DNA of 5,254 nucleotides from JBGFRR01 sp041695045 (GTDB lineage: Bacteria; Bacteroidota; Ignavibacteria; UBA10030). The position numbers and the translations under genes are program-made. Shown here one piece after another: positions 1-5,168 of this stretch; within the stretch, counting starts at the first letter, position 1, and each line of letters starts with the position of its first letter. The stretch covers positions 1 through 5,254 of the forward strand of contig JBGFRR010000085.1 of NCBI GenBank assembly GCA_041695045.1, in the 5' to 3' direction. Below the pieces are notes generated by a model. That model did no database searches. It was not told the DNA's origin and worked only from the letters and a program-made list of their open reading frames with translations.

Positions 1-16
1 CGTGGACAACTCCGCG

Positions 17-56
17 CCTGCCTGCCCTGTCTGCCGACAGGCAGGCGGCAGGCAGG
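17..56 (+). repeat. 40-bp structured extragenic repeat, left copy
   Basis: This GC-rich block is built from CCTGCC/GGCAGG units. The outer arms CCTGCCTGC (17-25) and GCAGGCAGG (48-56) pair. Inside, CCTGTC (26-31) pairs with GACAGG (36-41) around a TGCC loop, leaving 42-47 unpaired. Its exact reverse complement lies at 1678-1717, on the other side of the symporter gene. A third, minimal relative is the palindrome at 1914-1932. It resembles REP-type extragenic palindromes. No function or transposase can be assigned from this window. Confidence 0.85.
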
Positions 57-73
57 TCCCCCTACGAGAGGGA
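57..73. repeat. small hairpin beside the left 40-bp repeat
   Basis: TCCCCCT (57-63) pairs with AGAGGGA (67-73) at six of seven positions around an ACG loop. It directly abuts the 40-bp repeat and lies about 105 bp upstream of the symporter start. There is no T-run after it, so I do not call it a terminator. Confidence 0.4.
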
Positions 74-166
74 CGACATGTGCGTTGAAATGGCACTCGG
101 GCGCCATTGTTCAGCCGACTTCACCGACCTCTTGACCTTCAAACGAACTGACTCGTTCACTTCATC

Positions 167-173
167 AAGGGAG
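167..173 (+). promoter_or_regulatory. ribosome binding site of the symporter gene
   Basis: AAGGGAG lies five bases before the ATG at 179. It is a strong Shine-Dalgarno match and supports this start. I see no convincing -35/-10 pair in the 120 bases upstream: a TTGACC at 132-137 has no plausible -10 partner. Confidence 0.75.
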
Positions 174-178
174 CGCTC

Positions 179-1636
179 ATGGACACCTATCTGATTGCCA
201 TTGTCGTGTACGTAGCCGGATTGATCGGCATCGGTCTCTACAAGAGCAGGACGGTGAAGACGCAGGACGACTTCATGGTCGCGGGCCGGAAGACTCCAAC
301 CTGGCTGCTCGTGGGGACGTTGGTGTGTACGTGGATCGGTTCGGGGAGTTTGTTCGGCGGCGCGGGGCTGGCGTTCCGCACGGGGTTCTCCGCGTTATGG
401 ATGAGCGCCGGAGCATGGGTGGGAATTGCTATCGTTTACTTCCTTGCTCATCGAGTCAGAAGAATTTCACAATACACCGTCTCCGATATCCTGGAGAAGC
501 GCTACAACGCCCTCGCCCGGCTCTTTGGAACCTCGGCCGTGATCATTGCCTACCTCACGATCGCAGGCTATCAGTTCCGCGGCGGCGGACGGCTCCTGAA
601 CATCCTGACGGGCATCGACCCCGTCTACGGCGCGGCCATCACGTGTCTTGTGGTCATCACTTTCACGGTTGTCGCAGGAATGGTGTCGATCGTCTCGGTC
701 GATCTCTTCAACGGCATTGTCATGACATTCGGCGTGCTGTTAGCGATTCCACTTGCAATCGCCGCTGTGGGAGGATGGGACCAGGTCGCTGCGCTTCCTC
801 CGGATCGCTTCATGATGTTCGGCCAGCATAGTGCCGTGTGGGCGATGGGGGTGTTCTTTCCAACCTTCTTCCTTCTCTTAGGCGAGAGTAGCATGTATCA
901 GAAGTTCTTTGCAGCGAAGAATGAAAATGCCGCTCGCAAGGCGGTGATCGGTATGGTCGTGGGTGTGATTGTGATTGAGACGGCGCTGGCGACACTGGCC
1001 ATCGTCGGCAGTGCGAAGTATCTGACCCTCGCGCCCTTTGCCGCCGCAGACGGCTCGTTAAACAAAGCCGCTACGGAGACCATCATCCTGTTTCTCGCTC
1101 GACACGACCTCTCGCTGATCGCAGGCGTGTTCTTGATCTGCGCGGCGGTTGCCATCATCCTCTCCACAGCGAACACCTTCCTGATGATTCCCTCCACGAA
1201 CATCGCGCGGGATATCTACCAGCGCTTCATCAATCCCGATGTGTCGCAGGAAGCCATCGTCCGATTCCAGCGGGTATGGATTGTTCTCCTCGGCATCACG
1301 GCATTTGTGTTGGCAAACTTTTTTAAGAGCATCCTCGATATGGCGTTCACCGCCTACACGATGGTGGGCGCCGGGATTACGCCGGCGCTGCTTGCAGCGT
1401 TCCTGTGGAAGCGCGTCACCGTTGCCGGAGGCGTTTCATCGATCGTCGCGGGGATGGGTGTGACTCTGGTAATCACGCTGCTGAATATGTTCCTTCCGGA
1501 GCCGATTATGGAGACGGATTACATTATCCTTCCCGCTGCAGCCGCATCGCTGCTCTGTTTGTTTGCCGTGAGCTTGCTGACGCCTCCGTCGCCGGAAGAA
1601 AAGTGGAAGCCGTTCATGGAGAATATGCAGCGGTGA
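179..1636 (+). CDS. sodium:solute symporter (SSS family), substrate unknown
   Basis: A complete 485-residue inner-membrane transporter of the sodium:solute symporter family (LeuT fold, relatives of PutP, PanF and SGLT), expected to couple solute uptake to Na+. About 13 hydrophobic segments can be placed, near residues 3-22, 44-65, 74-93, 117-135, 150-168, 172-196, 222-242, 256-277, 310-335, 364-381, 385-409, 415-437 and 446-467, matching the family core. Family-like motifs are the glycine-rich broken first core helix (TWIGSGSLFGGAG, 51-63), the YTVSDILEKRYN segment (99-110), GMVSIVSVDLFNGI (167-180) and WKRVTVAGG (410-418). Ser329-Thr330 in ILSTANTFL sits where PutP-type proteins bind Na+ through a Ser-Thr pair. 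The more usual following Asp-Ser is Asn-Thr here. There is no fused kinase domain on the short C-terminal tail. The start is fixed by the AAGGGAG site. The substrate cannot be read from sequence; a sugar, amino acid or carboxylate are all possible. A perfect 40-bp inverted repeat brackets the gene. Confidence 0.95.
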   Translation: MDTYLIAIVVYVAGLIGIGLYKSRTVKTQDDFMVAGRKTPTWLLVGTLVCTWIGSGSLFGGAGLAFRTGFSALWMSAGAWVGIAIVYFLAHRVRRISQYTVSDILEKRYNALARLFGTSAVIIAYLTIAGYQFRGGGRLLNILTGIDPVYGAAITCLVVITFTVVAGMVSIVSVDLFNGIVMTFGVLLAIPLAIAAVGGWDQVAALPPDRFMMFGQHSAVWAMGVFFPTFFLLLGESSMYQKFFAAKNENAARKAVIGMVVGVIVIETALATLAIVGSAKYLTLAPFAAADGSLNKAATETIILFLARHDLSLIAGVFLICAAVAIILSTANTFLMIPSTNIARDIYQRFINPDVSQEAIVRFQRVWIVLLGITAFVLANFFKSILDMAFTAYTMVGAGITPALLAAFLWKRVTVAGGVSSIVAGMGVTLVITLLNMFLPEPIMETDYIILPAAAASLLCLFAVSLLTPPSPEEKWKPFMENMQR

Positions 1637-1677
1637 GGGATGGAGCATGGTGAATGGTGGTTGGTTCGGGAGTGAAA

Positions 1678-1717
1678 CCTGCCTGCCGCCTGCCTGTCGG
1701 CAGACAGGGCAGGCAGG
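1678..1717 (-). repeat. 40-bp structured extragenic repeat, right copy (inverted)
   Basis: All 40 bases are the exact reverse complement of 17-56, with the same nested stems. The stem could extend: GGGAG at 1669-1673 is complementary to CTCCC at 1718-1722. The bases flanking the two copies are not otherwise alike, so the shared unit is about 40 bp. It begins 41 bases after the symporter stop codon. Confidence 0.9.
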
Positions 1718-1724
1718 CTCCCTC

Positions 1725-1760
1725 ACAACTAAGGGGTGAATGAAAACCTTCCTCAGTTGT
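1725..1760. repeat. imperfect inverted repeat
   Basis: ACAACTAAGG (1725-1734) and CCTCAGTTGT (1751-1760) are complementary at nine of ten positions around a 16-base spacer. It lies immediately after the 40-bp repeat and before the next hairpin. Its role is unknown. Confidence 0.55.
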
Positions 1761-1769
1761 ATGTTCCGA

Positions 1770-1784
1770 GGGAGTTGCACTCCC
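1770..1784. repeat. hairpin with TGC loop
   Basis: GGGAGT (1770-1775) and ACTCCC (1779-1784) form a perfect 6-bp stem around TGC. No T-run follows on either strand close enough to call an intrinsic terminator. A hairpin with the same loop but an unrelated stem is at 5150-5168. Confidence 0.6.
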
Positions 1785-1802
1785 GAGGATGAGAGTTTTG
1801 TA

Positions 1803-1909
1803 CACAGATTTTTGCTTGTTCCCACGCTCTGTTTACCCCGTCGCTCTTTGGCGGGGCGTGGGAACAGACTTGCCGACGCTCTGCGTCGGAACGAGAAAAA
1901 TAATCTGTG
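1803..1909. repeat. nested inverted-repeat element, 107 bp
   Basis: The ends CACAGATT (1803-1810) and AATCTGTG (1902-1909) are perfect inverted copies. Inside are two hairpins. The first pairs GTTCCCACGC (1818-1827) with GCGTGGGAAC (1856-1865), with an inner CCCCG/CGGGG stem (1836-1840 with 1852-1856, competing for base 1856). The second pairs CCGACGC (1873-1879) with GCGTCGG (1883-1889). The two share the ACGCTCT and GCGT core, but one stem pair is C:G in the first and G:C in the second. This points to related structured units. It has no coding potential. Confidence 0.75.
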
Positions 1910-1913
1910 AATC

Positions 1914-1932
1914 CCTGCCTGCGGCAGGCAGG
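1914..1932. repeat. 19-bp palindrome related to the 40-bp repeat
   Basis: CCTGCCTGC (1914-1922) and GCAGGCAGG (1924-1932) are perfect inverted arms around a single G. The arms equal the outer arms of the 40-bp repeats at 17-56 and 1678-1717, so this looks like the minimal form of the same family. Confidence 0.75.
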
Positions 1933-1978
1933 TGTGGTTCATCTTTTCATTGGCAGTTACTTTTCATCAGCCTGTTAG

Positions 1979-2076
1979 AGACGTGGACGAAAAGTAGGTA
2001 TGAGCAAAATAAAGCTACGCTTTTCGATTCAGTTTGTAAGCCTATTCCTCCATGAGTGGGGTTCTCGTCCACGTCT
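1979..2076. repeat. 12-bp inverted repeat spanning the kinase stop codon
   Basis: AGACGTGGACGA (1979-1990) and TCGTCCACGTCT (2065-2076) are perfect inverted copies 74 bases apart. The right arm lies inside the last codons of the kinase (Lys-Thr-Trp-Thr-Arg region, residues 762-766) and the left arm is beyond its stop. Between them a small hairpin, AAAGC/GCTTT (2011-2015 with 2019-2023), is followed on the minus strand by an A/T-rich ATTTT. The whole could fold at the 3' end of the kinase mRNA, but it is not a canonical terminator. Confidence 0.5.
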
Positions 2077-4360
2077 TTAGTGCCGACTTCAATGCTTTGT
2101 CGAGTGTGGTAAGAAACACTTCCACACTGAATGGCTTCTGTAAAAAGAACGGCTTCACGTCTTCAGCAAGTTTGCCCTGAACTGCCCCGAGCGGCACACC
2201 GCTCATCACCAGTACGGCCACCGACGGTTTCATCTTCCGCACCGCATGCAGCATGGCCGTTCCATCCAGATGCGGCATATTGATGTCGCACACGACCGCA
2301 TCAATGTCCTTCATGTGTTTTGCGAAGAGCGCCACCCCCTCCACACCGTCCGCCGCCAAGAGTGCTTGATAGCCGTAGGATTCGAGGGTTGCCCTGGAGA
2401 TCTCGCGGATACTCGATTCGTCGTCGACGACAAGAACAGTCTCACCGTGCCCTTGCGGGAACTCCTCGCGTTTCTCAGTACCCTCCTCCGTTTGTGGTGT
2501 TGACACGGCTGGGAAATAGATATCGATACGCGTCCCTTTGCCTTGCTCACTCTCCACATTCATGAATCCACGGTGGCTCTTGATAATGCCGAGCGAGGTC
2601 GAAAGGCCGAGGCCCGTACCCTTCCCGACCGCTTTCGTGGTGAAGAACGGCTCGAAAATTCTTTCCTTTACCTCCTCGGACATACCCACGCCCGTATCCT
2701 GAATACGTATCACAACATAGTCGCCGCTCGTTGCACCCTCAAGGAATGCAGCGGTCTGTCCGTCCAACGATACATTCTCCGCAGTAATTGTGAGCGCTCC
2801 TCCTTCCGGCATTGCGTCACGGGCGTTCACGCAGAGGTTCATCATCACTTGGTGAATCTGCGTTGCGTCCCCTTTCACGAGGGCAAGGCCTTTCGGGATG
2901 TTGGTCGAGATTTCGATGGACTTTGGAAATGTATCACGAATAATCGACTCGATTTCGTTGATGACGTGGCGGATCTGAAGCGTCGTCTCTCCACCGTCCC
3001 CTCCCCGAGCGAAAAGGAGCACCTGTTTGACCATATCTGCGGCACGCTTGGTACTCGCTTCGATGAGGTGAAGTGTACGTTGCCCCTTCTCATCGGTCAC
3101 GGTATTCCGAAGGAAGTGTATGCCGAGGAACACAGGGCCGAGCGCATTGTTCAAATCATGGGCAATCCCGCTGGCGAGCGTACCGATGCTTTCCATCCGC
3201 TGAACGCGGAGATACTGCGCCTGTATTTTTTTCTTCTCCGTGATATCGGTTTTGACGAGGTAGATGGCACTTGGATTACCCTTCTCATCTTTCACCAACT
3301 TCCAGAAACAATCCACGATGATTTCTTTCCCGCTTTTCGTTTTGTGGGTCCATTCTCCGTGCCATTCCGAACGCTCTAAGACGGTCTTCATTGCTGCGGC
3401 GTACTCTTCCTTCATATCTCTGTACTGAATTTCCGACCAGCGTTTGCCAATCATCTCCTCCTTTGTCCACTCGTACAGTTTCTCAGCCCCTTTGTTCCAG
3501 AAGATGATCCGGTCGTCCATATCGCGTACCATAATAGCATTCGGGTCGATATCGAGCAATGCCGCTTGCTGGCGGAGTTGTTCTTCCGCCTGTTTTCGCT
3601 CGGTGATGTCGATCAAGGAGGCGATGCTGGTTTTTGTCTCGGGCACCATTTCGATCGTCATGTGGACATGACGAAGTGCACCACTCTTGTGACGAAGGCG
3701 GAATTCGTACTCCCTCGGTGCCGATCCCGACGACGTGCGTCGGAGGACGTGGTACTCTTTCATCCGCGGGAGGTCATCCTGATGGGCGAATTCTGTCCAT
3801 TTCATCTTATTCTGAATCTCTTCTTTCGAGTATCCGAAAAGCTTTGCAAAATTGGAGTTGACGAGTGAGAGCATCATATCTTCCTCTTCGATCACCGCCA
3901 TCGCCGTGCCGCTGGATTCGAAGATGGTGCGGTAGCGCGTCTCAGCCAGCTGAAGCTCCAGTTCCGCTTTACGATGCTTGACACGTTCTTCTTGTTCTTG
4001 CAGGGCACGACGCACAGCGGAGGGGAGCCGCTGGAGGTTGTCTTTAAGCACATAATCGGTTGCGCCGTTCTTGAGCGAGTCGATGGCGCGTTCTTCGCCG
4101 ATCGTACCCGACACAAAGATGAGCGGCGTCTCCGCTGCCATCTGACGTGCGATCGAGAGGGCCGAGAGTCCGTCGAAGCTGGGGAGATTGTAATCGCATA
4201 GGATGAGGTCAAACTGCTCTTGCGAGAGTATCCGCTCGAAGTCATCGCGTTTGTCGACGCGCGTAATCACCGGGTCGAGACGATCCTTCAGCAACGTTGT
4301 ATGGACCAGCTCGGCGTCGTAGATGTTGTCTTCGAGATGAAGGATTCGTAATCGCTCCAT
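2042..4360 (-). CDS. cytosolic hybrid histidine kinase, REC-PAS-PAS-HisKA-HATPase-REC
   Basis: A complete 772-residue two-component sensor with no membrane segment or signal peptide. The N-terminal receiver (about 5-122) has acidic Glu10-Asp11, phospho-acceptor Asp56 in LILCDYNLP, Ser84 and Lys106. A charged helical linker (about 120-140) leads to PAS 1 (about 140-253, ending DITERKQAEE) and PAS 2 (about 262-375, ending DITEKKKIQ). The HisKA H-box is GTLASGIAHDLNN with His401. The ATPase domain shows the N-box with Asn508 and Asn512, the G1 box DTGVGM (555-560), EPFFTTK (570-576) and GKGTGLGLS (579-587). The C-terminal receiver (about 640-756) has Asp646-Asp647, Asp692, Ser720 and Lys742. All catalytic residues are present, so it should be active. 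His401 probably phosphorylates Asp692, and the N-terminal receiver may take input from another kinase. There is no Hpt or DNA-binding output domain and no partner gene nearby, so the target and the PAS ligands are unknown. The start has a good ribosome binding site. Confidence 0.96.
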   Translation of the reverse strand: MERLRILHLEDNIYDAELVHTTLLKDRLDPVITRVDKRDDFERILSQEQFDLILCDYNLPSFDGLSALSIARQMAAETPLIFVSGTIGEERAIDSLKNGATDYVLKDNLQRLPSAVRRALQEQEERVKHRKAELELQLAETRYRTIFESSGTAMAVIEEEDMMLSLVNSNFAKLFGYSKEEIQNKMKWTEFAHQDDLPRMKEYHVLRRTSSGSAPREYEFRLRHKSGALRHVHMTIEMVPETKTSIASLIDITERKQAEEQLRQQAALLDIDPNAIMVRDMDDRIIFWNKGAEKLYEWTKEEMIGKRWSEIQYRDMKEEYAAAMKTVLERSEWHGEWTHKTKSGKEIIVDCFWKLVKDEKGNPSAIYLVKTDITEKKKIQAQYLRVQRMESIGTLASGIAHDLNNALGPVFLGIHFLRNTVTDEKGQRTLHLIEASTKRAADMVKQVLLFARGGDGGETTLQIRHVINEIESIIRDTFPKSIEISTNIPKGLALVKGDATQIHQVMMNLCVNARDAMPEGGALTITAENVSLDGQTAAFLEGATSGDYVVIRIQDTGVGMSEEVKERIFEPFFTTKAVGKGTGLGLSTSLGIIKSHRGFMNVESEQGKGTRIDIYFPAVSTPQTEEGTEKREEFPQGHGETVLVVDDESSIREISRATLESYGYQALLAADGVEGVALFAKHMKDIDAVVCDINMPHLDGTAMLHAVRKMKPSVAVLVMSGVPLGAVQGKLAEDVKPFFLQKPFSVEVFLTTLDKALKSALKTWTRTPLMEE

Positions 4361-4365
4361 GGTAT

Positions 4366-4373
4366 CCCCCTTT
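4366..4373 (-). promoter_or_regulatory. ribosome binding site of the hybrid kinase
   Basis: Read on the minus strand, AAAGGGGG lies five bases before the ATG (4360-4358). It supports this start over internal ones, and the receiver domain begins within the first five residues, as expected for a complete N-terminus. Confidence 0.7.
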
Positions 4374-4413
4374 GTTCAGCGCACGGTAGAGTACACGAGT
4401 TTACCTATCTTTA

Positions 4414-4437
4414 TAATGTCGCTCCTAATGTCGCGTG
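4414..4437. repeat. 12-bp tandem repeat, two copies
   Basis: TAATGTCGCTCC (4414-4425) is followed at once by TAATGTCGCGTG (4426-4437), with the first nine bases identical. A third ATGTCGC is at 4474-4480. It lies 50-80 bp upstream of the kinase start, so it could be a regulator binding site, or simply part of the neighbouring repeat. Confidence 0.4.
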
Positions 4438-4451
4438 CCGGAAATTCGTTA

Positions 4452-4568
4452 CTGATGTTACGCAACTGTCGATATGTCGCCCCTCACGGGGCTTCAATTC
4501 TTTGTTGATGATGTTGTTACCAAAATCTCGCCCGTAGGGGTGATATAGTCCGTTCTGCGTAACATCAG
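4452..4568. repeat. imperfect inverted-repeat element, 117 bp
   Basis: The ends CTGATGTTACGCA (4452-4464) and TGCGTAACATCAG (4556-4568) are perfect 13-bp inverted copies. Similarity continues inward with gaps: GATATGTCGCCCCTCACGGGG from 4471 resembles the reverse complement of the arm around 4527-4547. A short hairpin GCCCC-TCAC-GGGGC sits at 4479-4492. It looks like a small non-autonomous element or REP-like unit, with no coding capacity. Confidence 0.7.
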
Positions 4569-4580
4569 CGGTCATGAATG

Positions 4581-4598
4581 CGGGCTTCACCACGCCCG
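4581..4598. repeat. short hairpin
   Basis: CGGGC (4581-4585) pairs with GCCCG (4594-4598) around an eight-base loop containing TTCA. It lies 13 bases beyond the 117-bp element. No T-run follows, so it is not called a terminator. Confidence 0.4.
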
Positions 4599-4651
4599 AT
4601 GAAAAAAGTGCTTAAATATTCCAAATTTTCAAAGATTCACTCTTTTTTCAT
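4599..4651. repeat. AT-rich inverted repeat
   Basis: ATGAAAAAAGTG (4599-4610) is nearly complementary to CACTCTTTTTTCAT (4638-4651), allowing a small insertion, around an AT-rich loop. It could fold into a long weak stem. Low complexity makes chance similarity possible. Confidence 0.4.
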
Positions 4652-4671
4652 AGCAGTTCGTTAAATAAATC

Positions 4672-4846
4672 CTCAAGTTGAGCGCACGGCTTTTTTGCAT
4701 GGGCTGAAGCCCTTGGTGTTTTAAGGGATTCTTTAGTCCCCGACCTGAAAGGTCGGGGCAATAGCACGTCCTTCAGGACGTGGTCAACGATTTTAATCAA
4801 CAAGTACGGGGGGTTTCAACCCCTTCAAACAAGCGCTCAACTTGAG
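4672..4846. repeat. 175-bp hairpin-array element with 14-bp inverted ends
   Basis: Perfect 14-bp ends CTCAAGTTGAGCGC (4672-4685) and GCGCTCAACTTGAG (4833-4846) bracket five hairpins. They are GGGC-TGAA-GCCC (4701-4712); GGGATT-CTTT-AGTCCC (4725-4740, one G:T pair); a 9-bp stem CCCCGACCT with loop GAA (4738-4758); CACGTCC-TTCA-GGACGTG (4765-4782); and GGGGT-TTCA-ACCCC (4810-4823). Hairpins 2 and 3 share CCC at 4738-4740, so they exclude each other. Four loops contain TGAA or its complement TTCA, with TGAA on the left and TTCA on the right. There is no open frame of note. I recall similar hairpin strings between genes of Bacteroidota-like genomes, but cannot check it here. Confidence 0.8.
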
Positions 4847-4866
4847 TAAATCCATGGAAAAGATTT

Positions 4867-4935
4867 AACCGCGAATCCTCGCGAATTGAGTTCTTTTTGA
4901 AACCCATTAGCGCCGATTCGCGTGGATTAGCGGTT
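4867..4935. repeat. 69-bp inverted repeat with 21-bp arms
   Basis: The arm starting AACCGCGAATCC (4867-4887) and the arm ending GGATTAGCGGTT (4915-4935) are complementary at 18 of 21 positions, around a 27-base spacer. This is a compact element of a different family from its neighbours and does not overlap them. Confidence 0.75.
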
Positions 4936-5000
4936 CCACTTTTTCGATGTATTTCTGACACACGACACTAACGGAGCTTTTACAGTCTTTTTGTGTAACC

Positions 5001-5141
5001 ACTCAGCGTAAAATAAAAACCACAGATTACACCAATTTTCACAGAACTTATTTTTTTTTGAATTCATCTGTGAAATCTGTGGTTACATTTTTTTCTCAGT
5101 GTTTTTGAGGAAATCAATTTAACGTTAGAAATACGCTGAGT
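5001..5141. repeat. nested inverted-repeat element, 141 bp
   Basis: The outer ends ACTCAGCGTA (5001-5010) and TACGCTGAGT (5132-5141) are perfect inverted copies. Inside them, AACCACAGATT (5018-5028) and AATCTGTGGTT (5074-5084) are perfect inverted copies. Further in, TTCACAGA (5038-5045) pairs with TCTGTGAA (5067-5074), sharing one base with the middle arm. The centre is a T-rich run. The middle arms carry the same CACAGATT end as the element at 1803-1909. Confidence 0.75.
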
Positions 5142-5149
5142 AGAATTTT

Positions 5150-5168
5150 ATCAAACCTGCGGTTTGAT
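5150..5168. repeat. hairpin with TGC loop
   Basis: ATCAAACC (5150-5157) and GGTTTGAT (5161-5168) form a perfect 8-bp stem around TGC, nine bases beyond the 141-bp element. Confidence 0.6.

Larger units (their letters stand above)
1637..2041. other. convergent intergenic region, repeat-filled, no gene
   Basis: These 405 bases separate the 3' ends of the symporter and the kinase. I find no supportable coding sequence. The interval is mostly inverted repeats, listed separately: the second 40-bp repeat, a spaced repeat at 1725-1760, a TGC-loop hairpin at 1770-1784, a nested element at 1803-1909, a 19-bp palindrome at 1914-1932 and one arm of a 12-bp inverted repeat reaching into the kinase gene. 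None is a canonical terminator (GC stem plus T-run), although the hairpins may still stop convergent transcripts. Confidence 0.75.

Noticed and set aside
78..195. Short upstream open frame starting ATG at 78, overlapping the symporter start
   Set aside because: No ribosome binding site of note, out of frame with the symporter and with no leader-peptide features.
1678..1784. Intrinsic terminator for the symporter
   Set aside because: Strong stems exist (1678-1717, 1770-1784) but neither is followed by a T-run.
1436..1942. Minus-strand open frame of 168 codons over the symporter end and intergenic region
   Set aside because: It overlaps the conserved symporter C-terminus and then runs through repeats (translated CCTGCC units), with no family-like features.
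2543..3379. Long plus-strand open frame of 278 codons
   Set aside because: It lies wholly antisense to the conserved kinase core and its translation has no recognisable domain. It is a shadow of the opposite strand's codon bias.
4410..4417. TATAAT (plus) / TATAAA (minus) as a -10 box for the kinase
   Set aside because: No matching -35 element at the right spacing on either strand, so a promoter call would rest on one AT-rich hexamer.
4411..4593. Minus-strand open frame of 60 codons
   Set aside because: It consists almost entirely of the 117-bp inverted-repeat element and its neighbours, with no plausible protein features.
4672..4846. CRISPR array
   Set aside because: The hairpins differ in stem sequence and spacing. 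There are no identical direct repeats with uniform spacers and no cas genes.
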